Notes: generated by a model from the sequence alone, not told the origin. A stretch of 64,000 bases of DNA from JAAYAO01 sp051133435 (GCF_051133435.1 NZ_JBPGNY010000003.1:248001-312000), one strand, 5' to 3'; positions 51,035-61,553 are shown, numbered from the stretch's first letter. Program-made: numbers and translations.

Positions 51035-52162
51035 TCAGTTGGCCCGGAAGACCTCCAGCAGCCCGGCGAAGAGCGGGTGCCCCGCTTCGATACCGGTGAC
51101 GGTGGTCACGGCCTCTTCGGGGGTCTGCTCGGCGCGGATCTGGGCCAGCGTGGCGACCTCGGGGTCGTCCTCGCTGCGGAACTGCAGCCCGGCACCCACC
51201 GCGGCCACCAGGGCCTCGGCGGAGTCACCCCGTTCGGCCAACTCGGCGGCCGGGGAGATGAACCGGTCGTGCCGGCTGAGCTTGCGCATCGGCCCGCGGC
51301 CGACCCGTCCCACCGTGTCGGGCAGCCCCTCGTTGGCGAAGCGCCCGAGGATCTTGGTCACGTAGGCGTCGTGTTCACCTGCGTCGAAGCCGTGCTTGGC
51401 CACCACCAGGGCGGCGGTTTCGGCCAGGACGGCCTTCACCCGGGCGAGTACCTCGGGGTCGGCGATCGCTTCGGAGATCTTCTCGTGGCCGGCCGCCTGG
51501 CCGTACCACGCGGTGGTGGCGTGGCCGGTGTTGACGGTGAACAGTTTGCGCTCGATGTAGGGCGCCAGGTCGGTCACGAAATGTGCCCCACCGATCGGCG
51601 GCGGGTTGCCGTCGAAGGGTGTGACGTCGATCGCCCACTCGTTGTATTCCTCGACCGTCACGTCCAGGCCGGCATTCGGGTCCTGGGCCGGGACGATCCG
51701 GTCAACCGCGGTGTTGGCGAAGATCGCCTTGGCCAGGTCGTCGGCCGAGCAGTGCTTGGCGACCTCATCGGCCAGGATGTCCGTTGCCGAGATCGCGTTC
51801 TCGCAGGCCATCACCGCCACCGGCGGCAGCGCCGCATCGCGACGCTGCAGACCGGCTGCGATCACCGGGGCGATGAACTGCAGGATCCGGACCCCGACCG
51901 CGGTGGTCACCACCTCGGCCGAAGCGACCTCGGCGGCCGCCCCGTCCGGATCGTCGGCCGAGTTCACCGCCCGGTAGTTGTCGACCTCGTGCACCGTGCC
52001 GGCGCCACCGACCTCGACCACCCGGTAGGAGGGCTGCGAGGACAGCGCGTCGATCAGCGGTGCGGCGACGTCGGCGAAGACGACCTCGTAACCGGCTTGG
52101 TGCAACAGCAGCCCGACGAAACCGCGGCCGATATTGCCCGCACCGAAGTGCACTGCCTTCAC
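51035..52162 (-). CDS. mtlD: Mannitol-1-phosphate 5-dehydrogenase
   Basis: The 375-residue NAD-dependent dehydrogenase converts mannitol-1-P from the PTS to fructose-6-P. It opens MKAVHFGAGNIGRGFVGLLLHQAGYEVVFADV (residues 1-32, Rossmann fold) and carries the polyol-dehydrogenase signature around FVTDLAPYIERKLFTVNTGHATTAWYGQ, where the catalytic lysine lies. Its ATG overlaps the mtlA stop by four bases. Substrate supply from MtlA and product use by central sugar metabolism are clear. No mtlR activator is in the window. Confidence 0.95.
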   Translation of the reverse strand: MKAVHFGAGNIGRGFVGLLLHQAGYEVVFADVAAPLIDALSSQPSYRVVEVGGAGTVHEVDNYRAVNSADDPDGAAAEVASAEVVTTAVGVRILQFIAPVIAAGLQRRDAALPPVAVMACENAISATDILADEVAKHCSADDLAKAIFANTAVDRIVPAQDPNAGLDVTVEEYNEWAIDVTPFDGNPPPIGGAHFVTDLAPYIERKLFTVNTGHATTAWYGQAAGHEKISEAIADPEVLARVKAVLAETAALVVAKHGFDAGEHDAYVTKILGRFANEGLPDTVGRVGRGPMRKLSRHDRFISPAAELAERGDSAEALVAAVGAGLQFRSEDDPEVATLAQIRAEQTPEEAVTTVTGIEAGHPLFAGLLEVFRAN

Positions 52163-54219
52163 TGGTTCACCTTTCCGAGCAACTCGACCACTTCTTCGGC
52201 GGTGGCTGCGTTGTTGAGCTGTTCGACCTGGGCCTTGTCACCGAAGATGCGGGCGACGTTGGCCAGAATCTCCAGGTGCTCGTTGTCGCGACCGGCGATG
52301 CCGATCACCCACTTGGCCTGGTTGCCGTTCCAGTCGACGCCGTTCGGGTAGCGCACCACCGACATCGCCGAGCTGTGCACCTCGGCCTTGGCCTCGTTGG
52401 TGCCGTGCGGAATGGCCAGGCCCTCACCCATGAAGGTCGACACCGACTTCTCCCGCTCGTGCATCGCCTCGACGTAGGCCTCGGTGACCGCACCGCGCGC
52501 CACCAACAGGGCGCCGGCCTCGTTGATCGCCGAGGTGGCGTCGGTGCCGGTGCCGTCCATCACGACCGATTCGGTGCTGAGAATCGCACCGGACGCGCCG
52601 GCCGGTGCCTCGTCGACGATCGCCCGGCTGGGGGTGGCATCGGAGTGTGTCACCGGCGAACCCTCGGCGGCCCGGGCGGCCTGGGCCGTGGAGCCGTCCT
52701 GGGCCGGGGTGTCCGGGGCCGTGGTGGTCGCGCCCACCGGGGCCGGGGCGGCATCGGGGTTGTTGCGCCGGTTGACCTCTTCGACCACTTCGTCGTAACG
52801 GGGGCTGCCCATGAAGTTGTCGACGGTCACCATCCAGGCTCCGGGAGCCTTGACCTTGGCCCGTTCGGCCAGATCCTGGTGGACGACCATGATGTCCCAG
52901 TCGTCGGTGAGGTTGGCGATCGCGGAGTTCTTCACCTCGACCTCGGGGTGACCGGCTTCCTTGATCTTGTTGCGCAGTACCGAGGCACCCATCGCCGAGG
53001 AACCCATGCCCGCGTCACAGGCGAAGACGATCCGGCGCACCGGGCCGGTGGCGTCCGAGGGGGCCAGGGCTCCGGCAACCGAGCTCTTCTTGCCCTTCAT
53101 GGCCTCCATCTGGCTGGTCGCGGCGGCCAAGTCCATCTCCTCGTCGCGCTTGCGCGACAGGCGCAGCAGCAACGCGGCGATCACGAACGAGACCACCGTG
53201 GCCGCGATCACCGCCACCACATTGGCCAGGATCGCCGAGGGTGGCGACTGGATCAGGATCGCGATGATCGAACCGGGGGCCGCCGGGGCCCGCACACCGC
53301 CGCCGAGCAGGTTCAGGGTGAACACACCGGTCATGCCGCCGGCGATGGCGGCGATGATCAGGATCGGCTTCATCAGCACGTACGGGAAGTAGATCTCGTG
53401 AATGCCACCGATGAAGTGGATCAGTGCCGCACCCCAGGCGGACGCCCGCGAGGCCCCGCGTCCGAAGATGCCGTAGGCGAGCAGGATGCCCAGACCGGGG
53501 CCGGGGTTGGCCTCCAGCAGGAACAACAGCGACTTGCCCTGCTCCAGGGCCTGCTGGGTACCGATCGGGGTCAGGATGCCGTGGTTGATCGCGTTGTTCA
53601 GGAACAGGATCTTGGCCGGTTCGATGAAGATCGAGGTCAACGGCAGCAGACCGTTGGAGACCAGGAAGTCGACCACTGCGGCCGCGCCCTCACTGAACAG
53701 CTTCACCGCCGGCCCGATCAGGAAGAACCCGATCGCGGCCATGATCGCGGCGAAAATACCGGCCGAGAAGTTGTCGACCAGCATCTCCAGGCCGGGCTTG
53801 ATCTTGCCCGCCCAGAGGCTGTCGAGCTTCTTCATCAGCCACGCGGTCAGCGGGCCCATGATCATCGCGCCGATGAACATCGGAATGTCGGAACCAACGA
53901 TGACGCCCATCGTGGCGATCGCACCGACCACACCACCGCGGGTGTCATGGATCATCTTGCCGCCGGTGTAACCGATCAACAGCGGCAACAGGTAGGTGAT
54001 CATCGGGCCGACCATGCCGGTGTAGGTATTGCCGTCGGCGTCGGTGCCGAAGCCACCGATCGGGCCGTACGGGGTGAACCCGGCCTCGATGAAGAATGCG
54101 GTGATCAGACCCCAGGCGATGAAGGCGCCGATGTTGGGCATGATCATGCCGGACAGGAAGGTGCCGAAGCGCTGGGCCATCGCCCGTGCCGACGACGGCG
54201 AAGAAGTTTGAGTGGACAT
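52159..54219 (-). CDS. mtlA: Mannitol PTS enzyme IICBA
   Basis: The 686-residue permease imports and phosphorylates mannitol. Residues about 12-355 are the EIIC membrane domain, with GGIHEIYFPYVLMKP near 270. EIIB follows, with phospho-cysteine Cys401 in VFACDAGMGSSAMG. A 55-60-residue Ala/Pro/Thr linker (about 488-545) leads to EIIA, with phospho-histidine His605 in GLAIPHGTNEAKAE. The start ATG 54219 has an AGGGA-type site; longer frames enter the promoter. It is the first gene of an mtlA-mtlD operon. Confidence 0.95.
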   Translation of the reverse strand: MSTQTSSPSSARAMAQRFGTFLSGMIMPNIGAFIAWGLITAFFIEAGFTPYGPIGGFGTDADGNTYTGMVGPMITYLLPLLIGYTGGKMIHDTRGGVVGAIATMGVIVGSDIPMFIGAMIMGPLTAWLMKKLDSLWAGKIKPGLEMLVDNFSAGIFAAIMAAIGFFLIGPAVKLFSEGAAAVVDFLVSNGLLPLTSIFIEPAKILFLNNAINHGILTPIGTQQALEQGKSLLFLLEANPGPGLGILLAYGIFGRGASRASAWGAALIHFIGGIHEIYFPYVLMKPILIIAAIAGGMTGVFTLNLLGGGVRAPAAPGSIIAILIQSPPSAILANVVAVIAATVVSFVIAALLLRLSRKRDEEMDLAAATSQMEAMKGKKSSVAGALAPSDATGPVRRIVFACDAGMGSSAMGASVLRNKIKEAGHPEVEVKNSAIANLTDDWDIMVVHQDLAERAKVKAPGAWMVTVDNFMGSPRYDEVVEEVNRRNNPDAAPAPVGATTTAPDTPAQDGSTAQAARAAEGSPVTHSDATPSRAIVDEAPAGASGAILSTESVVMDGTGTDATSAINEAGALLVARGAVTEAYVEAMHEREKSVSTFMGEGLAIPHGTNEAKAEVHSSAMSVVRYPNGVDWNGNQAKWVIGIAGRDNEHLEILANVARIFGDKAQVEQLNNAATAEEVVELLGKVNQ

Positions 54220-54520
54220 CTGTTCCCTCTTCCACGGACGCGAGCTGTGGGCCACCCCCACATCCGCTTTCCGCCAAACGCTAGTACTTCGATCCCGTGT
54301 AGTTGCACCGACCCCCACCGACTGTTGACATTTCGTTGCAAAACCGGACATCCGATTGTGTGCGGGGATCCGGACCGGCCGAGACGCTCACCGACACCGG
54401 CCTCACCGCCTCCGGTGAAAGCAGGGGGTTCCCAATGCCGGTGGGGATACGCGATACTGACCGCAACTCCACTACGGATCGTCGGGCACGTACCTGCCCG
54501 TGGAACAAGAAAGGTGTGGC
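54220..54520. other. Divergent control region between mtlA and sugar ABC ATPase
   Basis: These 301 bases hold no supported gene. TTGACA occurs at 54325-54330 without a good -10 partner. An inverted repeat CGGGCA-N6-TGCCCG (54483-54500) stands just before the ribosome-binding site of the ATPase gene and could be an operator. Nothing resembling a known riboswitch was seen. Confidence 0.45.
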
Positions 54521-55615
<1,095 letters not shown>

Positions 55616-55634
55616 TCGACGATCGATCCCTCGT

Positions 55635-55667
55635 CAACGGGCCGGTTCCACGGGAGCCGGCCCGTTG
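55635..55667 (+). terminator. Hairpin terminator after sugar ATPase gene
   Basis: CAACGGGCCGG pairs perfectly with CCGGCCCGTTG around an 11-base loop, 20 bases after the stop. Confidence 0.8.
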
Positions 55668-55706
55668 GCGTTCCACCGCCGTGCCACGGCGTGGGACACT
55701 GGGACA

Positions 55707-57092
55707 GTGCCCCGCTTCCTGTCCGCCACCCCCGACACCCGGCTGATCCCACTGCCGTGGAACATTCCGCTCGCGGAATGGCCCACCCATCATCTGGTCG
55801 CGTTGCCACGCGGTATTTCGCGGCATGTGGTGCGGTTCATCGGGCTCAACAGTGAGGTTTTCGCCGCCAAGGAAGTGCACGACGCGCTGGCCATTCACGA
55901 GTACCGGATGCTGCACGACCTGATGCGGCAGGGCACCCCGTCGGTCGAACCCGTCGCGGTGGTCACCGGACGCACCACCGCCGACGGTGAGCCGCTGGAT
56001 TCGGTGCTGCTGACCCGACATCTGACCTTCTCACTGCCCTATCGGCAGTTGTTCAGCCCCGGAGTCACCCCCGAACGGGTCGGCCAGTTGGTCGACGCCC
56101 TGGTGATTCTGGTTGCCCGGCTGCACCTGATCGGCTTCAAATGGGGCGATATCTCGTTGTCCAATGCCCTTTTCCGGCGCGATGCGGCCGGCTTCGCCGC
56201 GCACCTGGTCGATGCCGAAACCGGCGAGTTCCATCCCAGCCTGACCGACGGTCAGCGTGAGCACGACCTGATGATCGCCCGCACCAATCTCTTCGGCGAG
56301 TTCTGTGACCTGGAAGCCGGCGGCCTGCTCGACCCGGGTCTGGACCCGCTCACCCTGGTGAACATGATCGAGGGCCGCTACCAGGAACTGTGGTCGGAGC
56401 TGACCGGGGTCGAGGAGTTTCCCGGGGCCGAGATCCACCGGATCGATCATCGGGCCCAGCGACTCAACGAACTGGGTTTCGACATCGCCGAGTTGGACAT
56501 CACCACCACCGCCGACGGCTCGTCGGTGCGGATCCAGCCGAAGGTGATCGACGCCGGCCACCATTCCCGACGCTTGCAACGGATCACCGGCCTGACCACC
56601 GAGGAGAACCAGGCCCGTCGGTTGTTGCACGACCTGGACGAATACCGCCGCGCGACCGGCCAGACGGCGGTCGACGAGGCCGCCGTCGCCCACCGGTGGC
56701 TGCAGGAGTCCTTCGAACCGGTGATGCGCGAGATCCCCGACGACTTCTTCGCCAAGCTGGAGCCGGCCCAGATCTTCCACGAGGTGCTCGACTACCGGTG
56801 GTTCTCCTCCGAAGCCCAGGGTCGGGAGGTACCGCTCGATGTGGCCGCTCGCGGTTACGTCCGCGATGTGCTGGCCGAGCGTCCCGACGAGCAACTCAGC
56901 GACGTCCAGTTGCTCGAAGGCGACTTCGACGACGACCGGGTGCCGGTCAACCCCTACGACCCCAGCCACGGCTACCTGGAGGAGGACCAGACCGCCCCGG
57001 TCGACCCCTGGGAGAGCGGTGAGGACGAAGACCTGCCCGACCCCGACTTCCTGGATATCGACGCGCTGCGGCGCAAGGCGGACGGGCGGTAG
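55707..57092 (+). CDS. DUF4032 family protein (kinase-like fold)
   Basis: The 461-residue protein matches the actinobacterial DUF4032 family. The N-terminal half has a kinase-like core with RLHLIGFKWGDISLSNALF near residue 145, where W-G-D-I-S-L-S-N stands in place of the HxDxxxxN loop, and HLVDAETGE as a DFG-like acidic motif. The C-terminal half (EIPDDFFAKLEPAQIFHEVLDYRW) is specific to the family. The activity is unknown. GTG 55707 is used. It is followed 9 bases later by cysS, so co-transcription is likely. Confidence 0.8.
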   Translation: MPRFLSATPDTRLIPLPWNIPLAEWPTHHLVALPRGISRHVVRFIGLNSEVFAAKEVHDALAIHEYRMLHDLMRQGTPSVEPVAVVTGRTTADGEPLDSVLLTRHLTFSLPYRQLFSPGVTPERVGQLVDALVILVARLHLIGFKWGDISLSNALFRRDAAGFAAHLVDAETGEFHPSLTDGQREHDLMIARTNLFGEFCDLEAGGLLDPGLDPLTLVNMIEGRYQELWSELTGVEEFPGAEIHRIDHRAQRLNELGFDIAELDITTTADGSSVRIQPKVIDAGHHSRRLQRITGLTTEENQARRLLHDLDEYRRATGQTAVDEAAVAHRWLQESFEPVMREIPDDFFAKLEPAQIFHEVLDYRWFSSEAQGREVPLDVAARGYVRDVLAERPDEQLSDVQLLEGDFDDDRVPVNPYDPSHGYLEEDQTAPVDPWESGEDEDLPDPDFLDIDALRRKADGR

Positions 57093-57101
57093 GCTGGCGG
57101 G

Positions 57102-58511
57102 GTGACTTTCCGCTTGTACGACACCCTCACCCGCACGATCGGTGACCTCGACCCGGTCGAGCCCGGCAAGGTGTCGATCTACCACTGCGGGCTGACGGTC
57201 CAATCGGCTCCCCACCTGGGCCACATCCGCAAGGAAGTGGTCTTCGACGTCCTGCGCCGCTGGCTGACCCACACCGGCTACCAGGTGACGGTGGTGGCCA
57301 ACGTCACCGATATCGACGACAAGATTCTGACCAAGTCGGCCGCGGCCGGGGTGCCCTGGTTCGCCCACGCCTACCAGTTCGAACGCGAACTGCACCGGGC
57401 CTACGACGCCCTGGGGTGCCTGCCGCCGACTTACGAACCCCGCGCCACCGGGCACATCCCCGAGATGGTGGAGATGATCGAGACCCTGATCGAACGCGGC
57501 CACGCCTATCCGGCCGCGGACGGGTCGGGCGATGTCTACTTCGATGTCGGGTCCTGGTCGTCCTACGGTGAATTGTCCGGCCAACGGGCCGACGAGATGG
57601 CCCCGGCGGAGGATTCCGACCCGCGCGGCAAACGCGACCCCCGCGACTTCGCCCTTTGGAAGGGCCACAAGGCCGACGAGCCCGAGACCGCGTCGTGGCC
57701 CACTCCGTGGGGACGGGGCCGGCCGGGCTGGCATATCGAATGCTCGGCGATGGCCGGCAAGTATCTGGGCCGGGAGTTCGACATCCACGGCGGCGGGCTG
57801 GACCTGCGCTTTCCGCATCACGAGAACGAACTCGCCCAGTCGCGCGCGGCCGGGCATCGGTTCGCCCGACACTGGATGCACAACGCCTGGGTGACCGCGG
57901 CCGGCGAGAAGATGAGCAAGTCGCTCGGCAACGGCGCCCTGGTGAGCGAGGTGACCAAGCGCTTCCCGGCCCGGGCGGTGCGGTTCTACCTGGTGGTGCC
58001 GCATTACCGTTCGGCGATCGAGTTCTCCGACGATTCGCTGGCCGAGGCGAGCGCCGCCCTGGAACGGATCGATCACTTCATGCACCGCGCCGAGGCGCTG
58101 GTGGGTGCCGACGAGCCGACCGGTGAGGTACCGGACGATTTCGCCGCGGCGATGAACGACGACCTGTCCACCCCGCAGGCGATGGCGGTGGTCTACAACT
58201 CGGTGCGTGAGGGCAATCAGGCGTTGGCCGCGGACGACCGCGCCACGGTGGCCGAGCGGTTGGCCGAGGTGCGGGCGATGTTGTCGGTGCTGGGTCTCGA
58301 CCCGGCCGCCCCGGAATGGGCCGCCGGCGGTTCCGGCGACGACCTGACCCGGGTGGTGGATTCCCTGGTGGGGGCCATGTTGGCCCAGCGCCAGGCGGCC
58401 CGGGAACGCAAGGACTACGCCACCTCCGATCAGATCCGGGATCAACTGGCCGAACTCGGGGTGCAGGTCACCGACACCCCGAACGGCCCCGAATGGGAGC
58501 TGCGTCGCTGA
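57102..58511 (+). CDS. cysS: Cysteinyl-tRNA synthetase
   Basis: The 469-residue class I synthetase charges tRNA-Cys. Cys29 (YHCGLTV) binds the zinc with later Cys and His residues in WHIECSAM and FPHHENELAQS. The HIGH motif reads HLGH (38-41), and KMSKS is present in GEKMSKSLGNG. The C-terminal helical domain ends VQVTDTPNGPEWELRR. GTG 57102 is the start, and the stop overlaps the methyltransferase ATG (TGATG). It sits between DUF4032 and rlmB, the common actinobacterial order cysS-rlmB. Confidence 0.97.
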   Translation: MTFRLYDTLTRTIGDLDPVEPGKVSIYHCGLTVQSAPHLGHIRKEVVFDVLRRWLTHTGYQVTVVANVTDIDDKILTKSAAAGVPWFAHAYQFERELHRAYDALGCLPPTYEPRATGHIPEMVEMIETLIERGHAYPAADGSGDVYFDVGSWSSYGELSGQRADEMAPAEDSDPRGKRDPRDFALWKGHKADEPETASWPTPWGRGRPGWHIECSAMAGKYLGREFDIHGGGLDLRFPHHENELAQSRAAGHRFARHWMHNAWVTAAGEKMSKSLGNGALVSEVTKRFPARAVRFYLVVPHYRSAIEFSDDSLAEASAALERIDHFMHRAEALVGADEPTGEVPDDFAAAMNDDLSTPQAMAVVYNSVREGNQALAADDRATVAERLAEVRAMLSVLGLDPAAPEWAAGGSGDDLTRVVDSLVGAMLAQRQAARERKDYATSDQIRDQLAELGVQVTDTPNGPEWELRR

Positions 58512-59461
58512 TGGCAGGAAACTCGCAACGACAGGGCGCGGTGCGCAAGCGCGGCAAGAACGCCCCGGCAGGATCGGGGGGACGGATCCGCAAGTCCCTG
58601 GAGGGCAAGGGCCCCACCCCGAAGGCCGAGGACCGCACGTACCACAAGGCGCACAAGCAGAAGAAGGCCGCCGAACGGCGTGCCCAGACCCGGCCCCGTT
58701 CCGCAGCCGGCTCCCGTGGTGGTTCCGGTGGCACCGGCCCGGAGTGGGTGATCGGCCGCAACCCGGTGTTGGAGGCCCTGCAGGCCGGCATTCCGGTGCA
58801 CACCGCCTATGTGGCCGAGGGCGCCGAACGTGACAACCGGCTGCGCGACATTCTGCAGTTCGCCGCCGAGCATTCGATCGCGCTGTTGCAGGTGACCCGT
58901 GGTGAACTCGACCGGCTCACCAAGGGGGCGGTCCATCAGGGCGTGGCGCTGCAGTTGCCGGCCTTCGAATATGCCGAACCCGCCGACGTGCTGGACGCGG
59001 CCCTGGACAGCAACGGTGTCGTGGTGGTGCTGGATCACATCACCGACCCGCGCAACCTGGGGGCGATCATCCGGTCGGCGGCCGCGTTCGGAGCCGAGGG
59101 GGTGGTGATTCCGCAGCGCCGAGCGGCCGGGATGACCGCCGCGGCCTGGAAGACCTCGGCCGGGGCTGCGGCCCGGATTCCGGTGGCCCGGGCGACGAAC
59201 CTGAACCGGGTGCTGGACAGCGCCCACAAGGCCGGCTTCCTGATCGTCGGGCTGGCCGGTGACACCGACCTGGAATTGTCCGAGGTGGAGGTGGACGATC
59301 AGCCGGTGGTCTTTGTGGTCGGCAGCGAGGACGCCGGGCTGGGACGCCTGGTGCGCGAGCACTGTGACCAGGTGGTGCGGATTCCGATGCCGGGTGGTAC
59401 CGAATCGCTGAATGCCTCGGTGGCGGCCGGGATCGCGCTCTACGAGCTCACCCGCCGCTGA
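58511..59461 (+). CDS. rlmB: 23S rRNA (guanosine-2'-O)-methyltransferase RlmB-type
   Basis: The 316-residue SpoU/TrmH-family enzyme has a basic, disordered N-terminus (about 1-75). Next comes the RNA-binding substrate domain (EWVIGRNPVLEALQAGIPVH) and the knotted SAM domain with DHITDPRNLGAIIRSAAAFG (motif 1), FVVGSEDAGLGRLVREHCD (motif 2) and IPMPGGTESLNASVAAGIALYE (motif 3). It would methylate a guanosine of 23S rRNA. The long Lys/Arg tail is typical of actinobacterial members. It is coupled to cysS by a TGATG overlap. Confidence 0.9.
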   Translation: MAGNSQRQGAVRKRGKNAPAGSGGRIRKSLEGKGPTPKAEDRTYHKAHKQKKAAERRAQTRPRSAAGSRGGSGGTGPEWVIGRNPVLEALQAGIPVHTAYVAEGAERDNRLRDILQFAAEHSIALLQVTRGELDRLTKGAVHQGVALQLPAFEYAEPADVLDAALDSNGVVVVLDHITDPRNLGAIIRSAAAFGAEGVVIPQRRAAGMTAAAWKTSAGAAARIPVARATNLNRVLDSAHKAGFLIVGLAGDTDLELSEVEVDDQPVVFVVGSEDAGLGRLVREHCDQVVRIPMPGGTESLNASVAAGIALYELTRR

Positions 59462-59502
59462 TCGACCCCGACTCCGTGGCGCGGCGCCGATCCGGGGACG
59501 AA

Positions 59503-59530
59503 GAAGGCCGGGGACTCTCCCCGGCCCACT
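59503..59530. terminator. Hairpin between rlmB and lysine-rich gene
   Basis: GGCCGGGG (59506-59513) pairs with CCCCGGCC (59519-59526) around ACTCT, with flanking pairs. It can serve both convergent genes. Confidence 0.75.
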
Positions 59531-59560
59531 TCGTCATCGGCCGTTATCCGGCCGACGGGT

Positions 59561-59731
59561 TCACTTCTTCTTGCCCTTCTTGGCCGCCTTCTTGGCCTTG
59601 GCCTTCTTCGCCAGGCTCTTGGCCTGGGCCTTCTTCGCGTCGGCCTTCTTGGCCTTCTTCTTCGCGTCGCCCTTCTTGGCGTCGAGCTTCTTGGCCTTCT
59701 TGTCGGCCTTCTTGCCCTTGACCTTCGCCAT
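59561..59731 (-). CDS. 56-residue lysine/alanine-rich basic protein
   Basis: The protein starts MAKVKGKKADKKAKKLDAKK and contains 28 lysines in 56 residues, the rest mostly Ala with a few Asp and Gly. This resembles the C-terminal tails of actinobacterial HupS/HU and histone H1-like proteins, without a folded domain. A clear AGGAGG stands seven bases before ATG 59731, which makes it a real gene despite low complexity. DNA or RNA binding by charge is likely; the exact role is unknown. Confidence 0.75.
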   Translation of the reverse strand: MAKVKGKKADKKAKKLDAKKGDAKKKAKKADAKKAQAKSLAKKAKAKKAAKKGKKK

Positions 59732-59851
59732 GCTTGACCTCCTGGTCGTCAACATCAGATTGACCACGAGTCAACCACGGATTGACGAAACGCGTCAACA
59801 TTTTGTTGCCCTGCGTGTCGGCGCCGTCGGGTGAAGCTCTAGGATGGGGCC

Positions 59852-60094
59852 GTGGCCTCAGCGATCAACAAACTGACCGCCGCCTGCGACGACTTCCAGC
59901 AGGCGGCCGATCCGTTGGCTGCGGTCGAGATCGCCCAGCAGGTCGGTTCCCTGGCCGAGAAGGTGCAACACGAGGCCGTGCGGGCCGCCCGGCAGCAGGG
60001 CGTGTCCTGGTCGAAGATCGGTGCGGTCTTCGGGCTCTCCAAGCAGGGGGCCCAGCAACGCTTCGGCAAACACAAGAACGCCGACGCGGGCTGA
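59852..60094 (+). CDS. Small helix-turn-helix protein
   Basis: The 80-residue protein begins at GTG 59852. The N-terminal half is helical (MASAINKLTAACDDFQQAAD), and residues about 45-75 form an HTH resembling sigma/Fis-type modules (AARQQGVSWSKIGAVFGLSKQGAQQRFGKH). Similar short proteins occur in many actinobacteria, but I know of no assigned function. It converges on glyA with a 16-base gap. Confidence 0.75.
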   Translation: MASAINKLTAACDDFQQAADPLAAVEIAQQVGSLAEKVQHEAVRAARQQGVSWSKIGAVFGLSKQGAQQRFGKHKNADAG

Positions 60095-60110
60095 GCCCCG
60101 CTCGTCCGCC

Positions 60111-61553
60111 TCAGCCCAGGTCGAGGCCCGGGTACAGCGGGTTGGCCTCCAGCAGTTCGGCAGAGGCCGCCTGCACCCGGTCGGCCACCCCATCGGCCAA
60201 CACATACTTCGCCTTGCCGGGAGCACCGGCGGAGGTGGTCGCCGGGGTGGTGTTCGACAGCACGTCCACCATCAACTCGGCCACCCGGTCGAAGTCGTCG
60301 GCGTCGAAGCCGCGCGAGGTCAGCGCCGGGGTGCCGATCCGCACCCCCGAGGTGTACCAGGCGCCGTTCGGATCGTTCGGCACCGAGTTGCGGTTGGTGA
60401 CGATGCCGGCCTCCAACAGGGCCGACTCCCCCTGCCGTCCGGTCAGCCCGAAGGAGGACACGTCGACCAGCACCAGATGGTTGTCGGTGCCGCCGGTGAC
60501 CAGCTTCGCGCCGCGCTTCATCAGCCCCTCGGCGAGCGCCTTGGCGTTGTCGGCCACGGCTTGGGCGTACGTACGGAACTCCTCGGTGCGGGCCTCGGCC
60601 AGCGCCACCGCCTTGGCCGCCATCACGTGCGACAGCGGGCCACCGAGCACCAGCGGGCAGCCCCGATCGACCGAGTCGGCGAACTTCTCACCCGCCAGCA
60701 CCAGACCACCGCGCGGGCCGCGCAGCGACTTGTGGGTGGTCGTGGTGACGATGTCGGCAAACGGCACCGGGTCCTCGTCCCCGGTGAACACCTTGCCGGC
60801 CACCAGACCGGCGAAGTGCGCCATGTCGACCATCAGGGTGGCGCCCACCTCGTCGGCGATCTCGCGCATCTTGGCGAAGTTCACCCGCCGCGGGTAGGCC
60901 GAGTAGCCGGCCACCAACACCAGCGGACGGAACTCCTTGGCCTGGGCGCGCAGCGCGTCGTAGTCGAGCAACTGGGTTTCGGGGTCGGTGCCGTAGGACC
61001 GCTGGTGGAACATCTTGCCCGACACATTCGGCCGGAAACCGTGGGTGAGGTGGCCACCGGCGTCCAGGCTCATGCCCAGCAGGCGCTGTTCACCGAACTT
61101 CTTGCGCAGCACCTCCCAGTCGTTCTCGCTGAGCTCGTTGACGTTCTTCACCCCGTGGGCGGCCAGCTCGGGCTTCTCGATCAGGTGGGCCAGGATCGCC
61201 CAGAAGGCGACCAGGTTGGCGTCGATGCCAGAGTGCGGCTGGGCGTAGGCGTACTCGGCGCCGAACAGTTCCCGGGCGTGTTCGGCGGCCAGCGCCTCGA
61301 CGGTGTCGACATTCTGGCAACCGGCGTAGAAGCGGTGCCCGACGGTGCCTTCGGCGTACTTGTCACTGAACCAGGTGCCCATCGTCAGCAGCACGGCCGG
61401 CGAGGCGTAGTTCTCCGAAGCGATCAGCTTGAGCGAACCTCGCTGGTCGGCGAGCTCCTGGCGGGTCGCTGCGGCGATCCGCGGTTCCACGGATTCGATG
61501 ACACGCAGTGCCGACTGATAGGCCTGACTGGCCTGAGCTGCCTGTTCGGACAC
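60111..61553 (-). CDS. glyA: Serine hydroxymethyltransferase, long actinobacterial form
   Basis: The 480-residue PLP enzyme interconverts serine and glycine with tetrahydrofolate. The PLP lysine is Lys275 in TTTTHKSLRGPRGG; ENYASPAVLLTMGTWFSDKYAEG and YAQPHSGIDANLVAFWAIL are conserved. Compared with the usual 415-430 residues it has an insertion at about 126-172 (EKPELAAHGVKNVNELSEND and on) and a C-terminal extension. It is monocistronic. No glycine riboswitch or SAM-type element was recognised in the 123 bases before its start. Confidence 0.95.
   Translation of the reverse strand: MSEQAAQASQAYQSALRVIESVEPRIAAATRQELADQRGSLKLIASENYASPAVLLTMGTWFSDKYAEGTVGHRFYAGCQNVDTVEALAAEHARELFGAEYAYAQPHSGIDANLVAFWAILAHLIEKPELAAHGVKNVNELSENDWEVLRKKFGEQRLLGMSLDAGGHLTHGFRPNVSGKMFHQRSYGTDPETQLLDYDALRAQAKEFRPLVLVAGYSAYPRRVNFAKMREIADEVGATLMVDMAHFAGLVAGKVFTGDEDPVPFADIVTTTTHKSLRGPRGGLVLAGEKFADSVDRGCPLVLGGPLSHVMAAKAVALAEARTEEFRTYAQAVADNAKALAEGLMKRGAKLVTGGTDNHLVLVDVSSFGLTGRQGESALLEAGIVTNRNSVPNDPNGAWYTSGVRIGTPALTSRGFDADDFDRVAELMVDVLSNTTPATTSAGAPGKAKYVLADGVADRVQAASAELLEANPLYPGLDLG

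Noticed and set aside
54325..54341. Inverted TTG...CAA sequence (TTGACATTTCGTTGCAA) upstream of mtlA as a repressor site
   Set aside because: Only the outer three bases and scattered positions pair, which is too weak to call an operator.
56031..58445. An 804-residue frame antisense to the DUF4032 and cysS genes
   Set aside because: It is a shadow of two well-supported genes.
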